This document shows positions 1 to 7,204 of a stretch of DNA of 41,040 nucleotides, piece after piece. Both the position numbers and the translations under genes were made by a program. How positions within the stretch are numbered: position 1 is the stretch's first letter; every line of letters begins with the position of its first letter. The stretch spans positions 1-41,040 of the forward strand of contig NZ_CP049915.1 in the NCBI RefSeq assembly GCF_011306175.1, written 5' to 3'. Source of the stretch: Vibrio sp. HDW18. Its GTDB lineage: Bacteria > Pseudomonadota > Gammaproteobacteria > Enterobacterales > Vibrionaceae. The notes beneath the pieces were generated by a model. The model ran no database searches, was not told the origin of the DNA, and worked only from the letters and a program-made list of their open reading frames with translations.

Positions 1-203
1 CGATCAATATTGGTCGTTATGCCGCTAAACGCTCTCGGCCTAACGCCGTGTTGCAGCGCTATCGAGCGCAGAATATGACGCTTTGCTTTGAGCAAATCGC
101 CTAAGCTGCGATACGTTATCTCTCGGCCATCGATGCGCACGGTGAGCTCACCGCTGGCAATGGCTTCATCGAGCGCGTCGATGTCTGCTTTTGTAAATGC
201 CAT
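1..203 (-). CDS. Head-tail joining protein, lambda gpW-like (cut by window edge)
   Basis: Sixty-seven codons are visible, starting at ATG 203, and the frame runs off the left edge. The N-terminus (MAFTKADIDALDEAIASGEL) and the following basic YRSLGDLLKAKRHI stretch fit the small gpW family, which binds the portal vertex and closes the filled head; lambda gpW is 68 residues. If the window is circular, the frame continues through 41040-41028 with RGIR and stops at a TAA that overlaps the portal ATG, giving 71 residues. It lies between terminase large subunit and portal, the same order as lambda A-W-B. A weak GGTGA precedes the start. Confidence 0.85.
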   Translation of the reverse strand, partial: MAFTKADIDALDEAIASGELTVRIDGREITYRSLGDLLKAKRHILRSIALQHGVRPRAFSGITTNID

Positions 204-213
204 ACATCACCAC

Positions 214-2280
214 TTATAAACTGGAACGGCGGCGGCGGCGCTTTGGTAGCGCAACCTCTTCGCCATCGGATGTGACTAACTCTGAGCTCTCACTGATAGG
301 CACCGCCCACAACGGTGGGTTATCCCAATCAACGATTTGATCGGCTTTTAATTTGTAAATCGCCGACCAGTTGTAAACAAACAGATCGAGCGTTTCGTTA
401 CGAGTCGATATTTTTTCCCACTTGCCCGAGGCTTGGCGTTCTTCTGCCATCAGTTCATCAAAGAAACTTTCCGGCAGCCAATCGGGGAACCAACAATAAC
501 GACGTCCCGGCGTCTCACGATCAATCGCGTTCGACACGGTGTCTTTAATGCGGTCTGTGTTGAGTTGCTGCACAGGCACGTCACCGAACGCGCGCGCCTT
601 TCGGTCACTGCGTTTGGTGTTATCAGGGAAAGTCTCTTTAATGACGGGACCGACCCCTTGCCCTTTGATGAGCATGAACTTGCGGTGCAAGCCCTGTTTT
701 TTGAGTAGTCGATAAAACGCATACGCGTTATCGGTGACACCGTCTTCACCACCCGAGTCACACGCGGTGAGCAAAATCGGCATACGGCGCTGAGAGCCAT
801 CATCCAACTCGTAGGTTTTCTTAATGACTTTCTCTGTCACCAGATCCCAATCTTCCAAGTGCGTCGCCGGATTCACCCGGACAAACTTGTCCGGGTTTTC
901 CGGATCGATTCGTTTCGATTTTTCAATCTTGAACCGATCAATGACTTGGTGCTCTAAATCAGGGCCCCAAGCCAGTACCATGACATCCCAACGCGAGGTT
1001 TTAGCCCCTGCTTGAACGTCAACGGCGGCGGTGAGGAATCGCGCCCATTCAGGAACCACACGCACCCCTAAATCGGTGCGGCGATCCATCAATTTCTGAA
1101 CGCTTTGATCCCCCTTACGCGGCGGCGTAAATGGTTTACCTTGGTCGGTATTGACCGTGGTTTGAAGGTTGGTTAAGTCTCCGGTTTGTTCGTATTTTTC
1201 GAGCGCAGAAAGGTACTTGTAGACCAGCTCATTCCACGTTTGGAATGCAGCGGTCGGCCCTTTCTGCCAGAAAGACGCAATGCGCGTATCGCGGCGCACT
1301 CCTGTGATCACGCGATTCTGGTCGGCCTTGCATCCTTCGGGTATCCAGAGGCCGCTTTGATTCAGCGTCATCTTTAACGACTCGCCACCCGACATGCGCT
1401 TATGCTCAGAATGCAGCGTTCCACAGTGCGGGCAGCACATAAACACCTCTTTTGATGCCAGCGCAGGGTCGGCAAGATCCCTATCCCACTGCAGCAACGG
1501 GAAATCGGGTTCAAACCAATCACCACACTCGGGGCACTGCCAGAAAAACAGGCGGCGATCCCCTTGGTTATACAGCGCGAGTATGCCGTCAGTCGGCGGC
1601 GCTTCGTGGATAGTGGCTGGCCGATATGTTGGATCGGTGATCGGATAGCCAGGCGAGCTCTCCGCGAGAGTCATGCCTGACGACATAAACGTTTGGGTAC
1701 GCTTTGATGCAAGACCAAATGCAGAACCTTCACTGTCTACGTTCGCAGGGATCCGGTCGTAGTCAGTCAGCGCGACATACTTCCAGTCTGACGAGGCGAA
1801 AATCGTTTTCGATGGCCAGCCTATTTTTAAAAAGTTGCCTGCTTTAAAAACTTTGTCGTGTACGTTGTTATCGTGCGCCCTTGGTGAGAGCGCCGCTTGA
1901 ATTTCAGGGCTGGCATTAAACTCACGACCCAAACGTTTTTTGGAATACTCAGCGGCTTTCTCTTGGCTTATCTGCACTAAGAGAAAATCCGAGGGATTAT
2001 TCACAATCGTGTCGCATATCCAGCCATCAATCAGGCTGACGGTTTTGGACGTTCGCGCAGGCCCTGCAAAAATCACCGCGCTGTAACGCCGTGACTTTAA
2101 ACAATCCATAGGCTCGTGCATGTAAGGCACTAAGTCCCCATCCCAAGGAACCATCGCACCGCCTTTTTCTACATGCAGCAAACGGCGCGCACTTTTTGAA
2201 ACCGGTTCGCGATTCGGCGGTTTAATCAGAGAAGCTACGTCTCGCCGAACTCTCCCCGGCGAAGCGTAGTTAACTTGCAT
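214..2280 (-). CDS. terL: Terminase large subunit (lambda gpA family)
   Basis: This is the ATPase-nuclease motor that packages DNA into the prohead. A Walker A-like GPARTSKT lies near residue 73 and a Walker B-like strand (VALTDYDRIP) near residue 170. Paired CxxC motifs (CPECGDWF, CCPHCG) lie around 250-290 and the nuclease part follows. The length of 688 residues is close to lambda gpA (641). I start it at ATG 2280, which has GAGG nine bases upstream and overlaps the end of terS by 11 bases; an in-frame TTG lies three codons earlier. The protein ends in a run of arginines (KRRRRRSSL). It is followed directly by gpW. Confidence 0.93.
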   Translation of the reverse strand: MQVNYASPGRVRRDVASLIKPPNREPVSKSARRLLHVEKGGAMVPWDGDLVPYMHEPMDCLKSRRYSAVIFAGPARTSKTVSLIDGWICDTIVNNPSDFLLVQISQEKAAEYSKKRLGREFNASPEIQAALSPRAHDNNVHDKVFKAGNFLKIGWPSKTIFASSDWKYVALTDYDRIPANVDSEGSAFGLASKRTQTFMSSGMTLAESSPGYPITDPTYRPATIHEAPPTDGILALYNQGDRRLFFWQCPECGDWFEPDFPLLQWDRDLADPALASKEVFMCCPHCGTLHSEHKRMSGGESLKMTLNQSGLWIPEGCKADQNRVITGVRRDTRIASFWQKGPTAAFQTWNELVYKYLSALEKYEQTGDLTNLQTTVNTDQGKPFTPPRKGDQSVQKLMDRRTDLGVRVVPEWARFLTAAVDVQAGAKTSRWDVMVLAWGPDLEHQVIDRFKIEKSKRIDPENPDKFVRVNPATHLEDWDLVTEKVIKKTYELDDGSQRRMPILLTACDSGGEDGVTDNAYAFYRLLKKQGLHRKFMLIKGQGVGPVIKETFPDNTKRSDRKARAFGDVPVQQLNTDRIKDTVSNAIDRETPGRRYCWFPDWLPESFFDELMAEERQASGKWEKISTRNETLDLFVYNWSAIYKLKADQIVDWDNPPLWAVPISESSELVTSDGEEVALPKRRRRRSSL

Positions 2281-2773
2281 CTGGCTCAACCTCGATCAAT
2301 TTTTGATATAACCAAGCGCGGCGCTCATCTCCCCACTGCTCGACATGCTCTAGCACTTCTGGCGGCACGTTGTAACGACGCTCCAAGTCATCGGGCATGG
2401 TTTCAAAGGCACTGACCAGAAACTTCAATACCGCCGCAAGATCGAGGCGATATTCAGAGTCGGGGATCAGCTCACCGATTTCGGTTTCAAATTTCAGTCG
2501 CTCACGCTCAGATTGGAAAAAGTCTTTACGGTCTTTCGGGGCCATCTTGTTGGGGTTGTAATCATCCTCAGATTTATTCCCAACCTCGGCAGAAAACAGC
2601 GCAGGGCCAACATCGGCTAAAGCGTAAACATCAACGCCTGCCCGTTTGGCCACGGGTTTGACTCGTGCTTCTTTTAAACGCTTGCGAACGGTATCGCGAT
2701 GCAAGCTGAACGCCTCAGCGATACGAGTAATGTTCCAAGCGAAAGCGTCATTAATTGGTGTAACGGTTCCCAC
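2270..2773 (-). CDS. terS: Terminase small subunit (Nu1-like)
   Basis: The small terminase subunit recognises the packaging site and recruits the large subunit. The first 60 residues are a winged-helix type DNA-binding domain (NITRIAEAFSLHRDTVRKRL ending in GPALFS), as in lambda Nu1. A helical middle and C-terminal part of about 100 residues should mediate assembly. The start is GTG with GAGGTG just upstream. The gene overlaps terL, as usual for translational coupling. A free-standing relative of its N-terminal domain is encoded at 6673-6843. Confidence 0.85.
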   Translation of the reverse strand: MGTVTPINDAFAWNITRIAEAFSLHRDTVRKRLKEARVKPVAKRAGVDVYALADVGPALFSAEVGNKSEDDYNPNKMAPKDRKDFFQSERERLKFETEIGELIPDSEYRLDLAAVLKFLVSAFETMPDDLERRYNVPPEVLEHVEQWGDERRAWLYQKLIEVEPDAS

Positions 2774-2792
2774 ATTTCACCTCACGACATAA

Positions 2793-2849
2793 CGACCCGA
2801 TGCGTGAAGGGCTAAACATGCACTTGTGGTCCCCTATTGCATCGGGTCG
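2793..2849. repeat. 11-bp perfect inverted repeat between Rz1 and terS (possible cos-region element)
   Basis: The arms CGACCCGATGC (2793-2803) and GCATCGGGTCG (2839-2849) flank a 35-base loop that contains the Rz1 stop codon. Lambda-type phages keep cos just upstream of terS, so this short gap is where a cos or terminase-binding element would be expected. It could instead be an RNA hairpin in the late transcript. Confidence 0.5.
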
Positions 2850-3127
2850 GTATTTGTTGACTGTGAAGCGTCCCACTCTCGAATGAGTTTGAAACGCTTG
2901 TCACAAGATTCGATGACAGAGATCAGCGCTTCGTTATCCATTGCATAGTCAGCCCATGTATGGCCGTTGAACGGAGGCACAAAACAGCCGACGCTGTACG
3001 CCTTGGGCGGCGTGATATAAATGAATTCAGTTTTGGTGACTTGGTGCGGAGGCTCGCGAGTTGCGCAGCCAAATAAGCTCGTCAGGCACAGGCTCATTAG
3101 CACAAGATGACTTTTGCGCCGCGTCAT
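2834..3127 (-). CDS. Rz1-like spanin lipoprotein
   Basis: This is a 97-residue outer-membrane spanin subunit candidate. It starts at ATG 3127 inside the Rz gene in another frame, the normal Rz/Rz1 arrangement. A short hydrophobic signal (LVLMSLCLTSLFGC) ends in a lipobox whose Cys would be lipidated. A proline-containing segment (ITPPK) follows. It extends well past the end of Rz, so the two genes overlap partly rather than being fully nested. With Rz it should fuse inner and outer membranes in the last step of lysis. Confidence 0.75.
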   Translation of the reverse strand: MTRRKSHLVLMSLCLTSLFGCATREPPHQVTKTEFIYITPPKAYSVGCFVPPFNGHTWADYAMDNEALISVIESCDKRFKLIREWDASQSTNTDPMQ

Positions 3128-3410
3128 AAGCACGCTGTTGCCGTTCGGCGGTAAGTGACTTTTCACGTTCCAGTTCCTCCACCAGTTTGGCGACTGAGGT
3201 TTGCTCTTGCTGATAAAGACTTTGCAAGCGAGCCACTTTACTTTGCTCGGCATTCAGATCCGCTATCAGCTGCGTTTCACTTTGTTTTAACGTACCAACT
3301 TCTCGATTAGCCTTGGCCAGTGACGTCGATAGCACATCGATGCGCCATACCAGCAGCCCGACCACAGCCAGAGCGCCGATCGCCAATCCAAAGCGAATTT
3401 TTGTCAACAT
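3027..3410 (-). CDS. Rz-like inner-membrane spanin
   Basis: The protein has 127 residues with an N-terminal membrane anchor (FGLAIGALAVVGLLVWRI, about residues 7-24) followed by a long heptad-rich periplasmic coiled coil (about 28-95). That is the usual Rz plan. The start ATG has AAAGGACA upstream. It is placed after holin and endolysin and overlaps Rz1 in a different frame. Confidence 0.8.
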   Translation of the reverse strand: MLTKIRFGLAIGALAVVGLLVWRIDVLSTSLAKANREVGTLKQSETQLIADLNAEQSKVARLQSLYQQEQTSVAKLVEELEREKSLTAERQQRAYDAAQKSSCANEPVPDELIWLRNSRASAPSHQN

Positions 3411-3654
3411 AGCCTGTCCTTTACTGAACGCTAATCAATGCACTCAACAAGAGCACATTGATTAACGGATGCTGAGCACGACCTAACGCGCCACCTGCTG
3501 AGCATCCACTCGTGAGGAACCGGGTTTGTACTTTGTCCGATAGGCCGCTCAGACAAACACTGTGCTAAATTTGATTTCCGTGATTGTTACGCCTGCCCGT
3601 CCAGTCCAATCACCCGCCCGCTTGGGAGTTAACATTGCATAAGCAGCCCTCATG
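3411..3654. other. Non-coding stretch with two strong hairpins between endolysin and Rz
   Basis: No convincing gene is seen in these 244 bases; the longest minus-strand frame from an ATG at the endolysin stop has 34 codons. Two inverted repeats stand out. The first is TAATCAATG (3432-3440) with CATTGATTA (3456-3464). The second is GGATGCTGAGCA (3467-3478) with TGCTGAGCATCC (3496-3507), 11 of 12 paired. They may fold in the late mRNA or be the remains of a lost lysis gene. Confidence 0.5.
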
Positions 3655-4236
3655 TTATGGCGATAAACATACGTCGGTTTCTTCTTGGCGACGCGTCACC
3701 AAGCCAGGGAGAGTGACCCCGCCACCTTTCACCCATCGATTCAATTGATTGCAAGCCAGTTCGTAATGGCCAAGCCGAACAAACTTGCCGATTTGCGTTT
3801 CAGTACCGTTGGCGTTGTAACGAAATCGGCTGCAGCCTGTGTTGAAAATGAAAGAAGTGAACGCGTCAATATGGCCTTGCGTGAGTGGTGTGTCGGCTTT
3901 CCAATCAAACAAGCAGCGCTCGGCTGATTGGATGTTCTTGATCCAATCTTTGGCAATCTGCTCATCCGAGACGTTGCCGTTAATCACACCATGCGTGTTA
4001 CCAATGCCATTGGTCGTTAACCCCGCAGGGCAACGATACGGATCTCGGCGACAGCCTTCGGCGTTACCGATGATGTCGAGCGCCCGCGTTGAAATACGCA
4101 GTTCGCCAACCGACTCGCCCGCGATATGCACTTGGCCAATGGCGCGGGTATACTCCGCATCATTGACGGTGACGCCGCCTGTAATGAGCGCGACAATCGC
4201 GCCAACCGAGCAAAGGACTTTTTTCAATCGACTCAT
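3655..4236 (-). CDS. SAR-type endolysin, GH24 lysozyme
   Basis: This is a 193-residue muramidase of the T4/P21 lysozyme family that cuts peptidoglycan at host lysis. An N-terminal weakly hydrophobic segment rich in Gly, Ala, Ser and Thr (about residues 7-24) suggests a signal-anchor-release sequence rather than a cleaved signal. The catalytic set is E60, C69 and T75, with the E-8aa-C-5aa-T spacing known from SAR lysozymes in which Cys replaces Asp. Further cysteines (62, 69, 108, 135) could take part in the disulfide switching known in this class. The start overlaps the holin stop (ATGA). Confidence 0.88.
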   Translation of the reverse strand: MSRLKKVLCSVGAIVALITGGVTVNDAEYTRAIGQVHIAGESVGELRISTRALDIIGNAEGCRRDPYRCPAGLTTNGIGNTHGVINGNVSDEQIAKDWIKNIQSAERCLFDWKADTPLTQGHIDAFTSFIFNTGCSRFRYNANGTETQIGKFVRLGHYELACNQLNRWVKGGGVTLPGLVTRRQEETDVCLSP

Positions 4237-4514
4237 GACGCATCATCCTGCTTTAAAATTGCAGACACCGCGCCTTGCTGCATGAGCTGAGCTTTCAGCA
4301 GCAAGTGATTTTTTTCTTTGTAGTACCAAGTAAGGAAGAAAGACGCGACACCGAGAATCACACCCACAATCGCGACAATTTCATTTACTGAAAACGCACC
4401 AAAGAAAGCCGCAATCGCACCGAAGAACGCCGTTAAGCGATCACCCTTAAAGACAAAAAAGGCGGCAATACCCCCCGCAAGGGCTCCAATAAAGAGTCTT
4501 TTTTTCGTGAGCAT
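4233..4514 (-). CDS. Holin, HP1/P2-type small membrane protein
   Basis: The protein has 93 residues from ATG 4514, which has GAGGCG six bases upstream; an ATG seven codons earlier has no ribosome site. Two or three hydrophobic segments are visible (LFIGALAGGIAAFFVF, FFGAIAAFFGAF, IVAIVGVILGVASFFLTWYY), ending in a charged cytoplasmic tail (YYKEKNHLL). The last membrane segment with WYYKEK matches what I know of the HP1-type holin family. It is the first gene of the lysis cassette and is coupled to the endolysin. Confidence 0.75.
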   Translation of the reverse strand: MLTKKRLFIGALAGGIAAFFVFKGDRLTAFFGAIAAFFGAFSVNEIVAIVGVILGVASFFLTWYYKEKNHLLLKAQLMQQGAVSAILKQDDAS

Positions 4515-4580
4515 GTTCGCCTCGCATAAAATCATGCAGTAAGAAGAGTGGGAGACTTACCAAGCGGGGTTTTTAGGCAT

Positions 4581-4612
4581 AAAAAAAAGCCCACCAAAAA
4601 ATGAGGTGGGCT
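4581..4612 (-). terminator. Rho-independent terminator before the holin (tR'-like)
   Basis: The stem AGCCCACC (4588-4595) pairs with GGTGGGCT (4605-4612). On the minus strand it is followed by eight U. It stands about 70 bases upstream of the holin start, so leftward transcripts would stop before the lysis genes unless antiterminated. A Q-like protein is encoded at 8727-9098. Confidence 0.85.
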
Positions 4613-4837
4613 GAACATTAGTGAAATGTAAGGTTAAGTTGGCTAGGTAAGGTGATTTCAACTCGTGCTATGGACGCACTAAAACCACGTTATAGAAAAC
4701 TCTAAACTAATAGCTCACGAAAAACAACTATAAGTTGTTAAATCTTCTTTTTGTTGTGTGATTTTTATCACTTTACTCAGAGCTAATACAAAACAAGCGT
4801 GATGAATCACGCCTGTTTAATTTTGATTGGTGACGCA
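4613..4837 (-). promoter_or_regulatory. Late leader region with a CI/Cro-type operator
   Basis: This 225-base gap has no gene. It holds AAAACAAC (4721-4728), a 5-base spacer and GTTGTTAA (4734-4741), the same form as the operator between cro and CI. On the minus strand the operator overlaps a TATAGT hexamer that could be a -10 box (4727-4732). A transcript from there would run about 110 nt to the terminator at 4581-4612. The promoter itself is a weak prediction because no good -35 box is seen. Confidence 0.55.
4797..4812 (-). terminator. Hairpin after the 117-residue gene, possible terminator
   Basis: GCGTGA (4797-4802) pairs with TCACGC (4807-4812) around a TGAA loop, 25 bases downstream of the stop of the gene ending at 4838. 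On the minus strand a broken U tract (TTGTTTTG) follows. It would separate the upstream small-gene operon from the late leader. Confidence 0.45.
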
Positions 4838-5191
4838 TCACGCACGATTAAAGACGGATCGGTGACGCCCAAACAACGCCGTGGCCTTTTGCTTTAATCC
4901 GTCAATCATCTTACTGAATCGGCTTTCATGCTTGCCTACTTCATCTTCAGCGTTTAGAACACGATACGCGATTGGCATTAAGAAAGAGACATCTTGACTC
5001 GCTTCCGACTGCACACTGCCACCAGGGGAGTGAACAAAGAGCTGAATTCTCTCGCCCGGCTTTAGAGTTAAGAACGGATTAAATGAACTTTCCCGCTTTA
5101 TACTCAGAGGAAAAGGCGAACCCTCATACACGCGTTTCAATTTATAGATCCCATATTTATGGGCGAGTTTTCTTCTGTGACTTAGTCTCAT
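4838..5191 (-). CDS. Hypothetical protein, 117 aa
   Basis: I do not recognise this protein. The N-terminus is very basic (MRLSHRRKLAHKYGIYKLKR), the middle is mixed, and the C-terminus is basic again. No membrane segment is seen. I take the ATG at 5191, which overlaps the upstream TGA as ATGA, instead of an in-frame start 12 codons earlier. It is the last gene of a tightly packed minus-strand group (7165 to 4838). Confidence 0.6.
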   Translation of the reverse strand: MRLSHRRKLAHKYGIYKLKRVYEGSPFPLSIKRESSFNPFLTLKPGERIQLFVHSPGGSVQSEASQDVSFLMPIAYRVLNAEDEVGKHESRFSKMIDGLKQKATALFGRHRSVFNRA

Positions 5192-5568
5192 AGCATTAAC
5201 TCTCTGTAATCGCGAGTGCGCCAGCACTCGCTATCTCCCTGAAACAAACCCTCACAACCTTGCGGCAGTGGCAATTTGCATTTGCCACAACAACCGAGCG
5301 CGGCGACTTGTTCCTGATAGCGCTTTTCGTCTTGCTCGACGAGTTCCGCGATGTACTCTTCTCGGCTGTAAGGTTCAGTGACTACCGCTCTTAGCTGGCA
5401 CATCGCATCGATGCGATCTCGATCAGCGGCTCTCAGTGTTAGCTCGATGGTAGCAAGGCCGCTTTTTTCTTCTTGCTCTGTGCGCACCTTCTTTTGGCGC
5501 TCCCGATACCGCTTAGAACGGCGAGCAGCAAGCTTGCGTTTTCTCTCTAGCTTCTCTTCTTCGGTCAT
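5188..5568 (-). CDS. Hypothetical protein with basic coiled N-terminus and Cys motif
   Basis: The protein has 126 residues. The first 35 are an extremely charged helix (EEEKLERKRKLAARRSKRYR), followed by a strand-helix segment that recalls ribbon-helix-helix proteins (ATIELTLRAADRDRIDAM, then a helix), then a Cys cluster (GCCGKCKLPLPQGCEGL). The Cys set could bind a metal. AGGAG lies five bases before the second of two tandem ATGs, which I take as the start. The downstream gene overlaps by ATGA. DNA binding is an inference only. Confidence 0.65.
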   Translation of the reverse strand: MTEEEKLERKRKLAARRSKRYRERQKKVRTEQEEKSGLATIELTLRAADRDRIDAMCQLRAVVTEPYSREEYIAELVEQDEKRYQEQVAALGCCGKCKLPLPQGCEGLFQGDSECWRTRDYRELML

Positions 5569-5576
5569 CATCACTC

Positions 5577-5792
5577 CTAGACAATCAGTGAGTGAATAAA
5601 TGCTTCAATGTTGCTGGCGAATTTCAGGCCATGCCAGCCACCAAAGCCCATAGCAAAGCCGAACCAATACCATTTCACCAGAAAGAGAACCGACTTTGTT
5701 ATTGCGCGCACGATCGAGACAAGAATCGCCAGAACTGCAAGCCAAGCACTAAGCCACGCGCGTTTTTTTAGAGCATCAACGAGGGATTCCAT
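5577..5792 (-). CDS. Small membrane protein, 71 aa
   Basis: Most of the protein is hydrophobic: one clear segment at about residues 13-31 (LSAWLAVLAILVSIV) and an aromatic stretch at about 36-52 (VLFLVKWYWFGFAMGFGGW). GGAGCAG lies just before the ATG, which directly follows the TAA of the upstream holin-like gene. It may be an accessory or anti-holin-type membrane protein of that pair, but no family was recognised. Confidence 0.6.
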   Translation of the reverse strand: MESLVDALKKRAWLSAWLAVLAILVSIVRAITKSVLFLVKWYWFGFAMGFGGWHGLKFASNIEAFIHSLIV

Positions 5793-6008
5793 TTACTGCT
5801 CCTTACTCTGGCCAATGGGTAGCTGAGCCATCACGCGCACAACAGCCACCAAACCCGCCAATAAAGCGTTGATCACGGCATACACAGTGACGCTCATGTA
5901 ATCCTGCAAAGCAGGAAGAAAGGCCATAAGCACATTGACGAACGCCACGGCCAACGCGCACTGCACACTCCAAAACTTATAAGCCTGCTTCCAGTTTTCA
6001 ATTAGCAT
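5793..6008 (-). CDS. Holin-like membrane protein (second holin candidate)
   Basis: The protein has 71 residues with an N-terminal WKQAYKFWSVQ motif, two hydrophobic segments (CALAVAFVNVLMAFLPAL and VYAVINALLAGLVAVVRVMAQL) and a polar tail. The arrangement of Trp-Ser-Val-rich start, Pro-containing turn and terminal V-R-V-x-x-Q resembles small phage membrane proteins often annotated as holins. It overlaps the end of the upstream ATPase gene. It is about 1.3 kb away from the canonical lysis cassette and in the same direction. Confidence 0.6.
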   Translation of the reverse strand: MLIENWKQAYKFWSVQCALAVAFVNVLMAFLPALQDYMSVTVYAVINALLAGLVAVVRVMAQLPIGQSKEQ

Positions 6009-6640
6009 GACTTCACCTCAAAGCGAGAACGGCCTATCTTCCCCTGATCGGGTCCAATACTTGACATGATGACCATTGATTCACGCTGCAGCGCTTCGAC
6101 TTGCATTAACAGCCCGATGATTTGGAAGTTATTGTTCGTCACCAACTGAGCCTCATATGACGCATCACCCGCGATATTGAGCGACTGGCGATTGATTTCA
6201 CTACGCAGTTTTTCCGCCAGGTGCTCTAACTTCCATCCGTCCGGATTGTACTTACTCATCAGCACGTCTTGTTTCTGCAAGCTCTTGCTGACGAAAGACA
6301 TCAACACGACAAAGTCAGGCGAATCGGCGAACGTCTCTTCCAGTTTCTTGATCAAGTCCCCGCCGATGTCGATGTGCTCGGCATCATCAATAAGAAAGAC
6401 CTGGTGAGGCACTTGCACACGCCCGAACTTCAAACGGTCCCAAAGTTCATTGGCCGTCCATAGCTGGAAGTCACCCGCCAACTCTTCATTTCGACTCTGA
6501 AAATCATGAACGTATTCCTGATTTTTAAGCACAATCACGCCCTTGAGACCTAACGCGGAGTAGCCAGAAGCTAACGCAAGCAGCATCGTGGTTTTCCCTG
6601 TTCGATTTGGAGAGCAGATCTCTTGTTTTAACAACGGCAT
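6002..6640 (-). CDS. P-loop ATPase of unknown role
   Basis: The protein has 212 residues. A Walker A-like loop SPNRTGKTT lies at residues 10-18, with Ser in place of the usual first Gly. A Walker B strand VFLIDDAEHID lies at 81-91. The middle (FADSPDFVVLMSFVSKSL) fits a sensor strand of RecA/AAA-type folds. The C-terminal 70 residues look helical. It is not a recognisable Zot, helicase loader or terminase. It sits between a Nu1-like HTH gene and a holin-like gene, which could hint at an assembly or membrane role. Its leader carries a hairpin shared with the gene starting at 20975. Confidence 0.7.
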   Translation of the reverse strand: MPLLKQEICSPNRTGKTTMLLALASGYSALGLKGVIVLKNQEYVHDFQSRNEELAGDFQLWTANELWDRLKFGRVQVPHQVFLIDDAEHIDIGGDLIKKLEETFADSPDFVVLMSFVSKSLQKQDVLMSKYNPDGWKLEHLAEKLRSEINRQSLNIAGDASYEAQLVTNNNFQIIGLLMQVEALQRESMVIMSSIGPDQGKIGRSRFEVKSC

Positions 6641-6675
6641 TCTTAAAACTCCTTAATCACCTTTGCGGTGAATTA
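6641..6675 (-). promoter_or_regulatory. Leader element with hairpin, copy 1
   Basis: Between the stop of the HTH gene and the ATPase start, the minus strand reads TCACCGCAAAGGTGA (5-bp stem, GCAAA loop), then TTAAGGAG as ribosome site, TTTTAAG and the ATG. Almost the same sequence precedes the gene at 20975. A translational or RNA-binding operator is possible. Confidence 0.6.
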
Positions 6676-6843
6676 GTTACTAAATAGAGCAGGGCCAGCG
6701 ATGGCCATGTCATAAAGGGATTCTTTCTTTTTGCCCCGCATTGCAGGCTCAACCCCTGCCGATCTCAGACGCTTCCTGACGGTGTCTCGGCTAAGGTCAA
6801 ACGTCGTCGCGATTTGGGTGATGTTCATGTAACGCATCGGCAT
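6673..6843 (-). CDS. Orphan Nu1-like DNA-binding domain, 56 aa
   Basis: The complete protein is a single winged-helix-type domain closely related to the N-terminus of the small terminase in this same genome. The shared core is NIT-IA--F-L-RDTVRKRL and both reach GPALFS, but here a stop follows one residue later. It lacks the oligomerisation and TerL-binding part of a terminase subunit. GTGAG lies shortly before the start. It could compete for a terminase or cos-like site or act as a regulator. The close match over most of its length makes it a real gene despite its size. Confidence 0.75.
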   Translation of the reverse strand: MPMRYMNITQIATTFDLSRDTVRKRLRSAGVEPAMRGKKKESLYDMAIAGPALFSN

Positions 6844-6988
6844 TTTTCTCACTAAAAAAGGATCATTTCGGCAGCGCTCAAGCCTTACGGGATCTGCGAT
6901 TCGTCAGGGATCTGGCGAGAGCGCTGACGGCGCATAGGAAACCCGAAAATTTCCGGAATACCGCGGGCCTCGCACCCGTGGTTAAGTT

Positions 6989-7165
6989 TCAGCGCTCCAG
7001 GGTCCCCGGACTTTCAGTCGAACCAGACAGCAACCACGCCGCCGACATAGCCTGTAAACGCTTGTATTTAAAGGTTTTACCAATCCGACTAGGCACGTTA
7101 ATCACACGCTTTTCACCGTGTCGGATTGCGAAAGCTATCGGGTTTAGGACCATTAAATTTTTCAT
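6989..7165 (-). CDS. Hypothetical protein, 58 aa
   Basis: A small basic protein starting MKNLMVLNPIAFAIRHGEKR, with AGAGGA eight bases before its ATG. No family recognised. It heads the minus-strand small-gene group just downstream of the integrase. About 145 bases without a clear gene separate it from the Nu1-like HTH. Confidence 0.55.
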   Translation of the reverse strand: MKNLMVLNPIAFAIRHGEKRVINVPSRIGKTFKYKRLQAMSAAWLLSGSTESPGTLER

Positions 7166-7204
7166 GTTGTTTATTCCTCTGTGATAGATGGCGGCGTTAC
7201 CGAC

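Noticed and set aside
3839..4285. Long plus-strand frame across endolysin and holin
   Set aside because: It is antisense to two well-supported lysis genes, lacks a ribosome site and shows no domain.
6002..6640. Zot/pI-type assembly ATPase of filamentous phages
   Set aside because: There is a P-loop and small membrane genes nearby, but no membrane segment in the ATPase and no coat or replication genes of an inovirus.
6850..6988. Minus-strand frame with reading KLNHGCEARGIPEIFGFP... followed by a stop and further open codons
   Set aside because: The composition looks partly coding, but the only ATG gives 16 codons and no ribosome site fits. It may be a relic of a gene; I could not support it as a feature.
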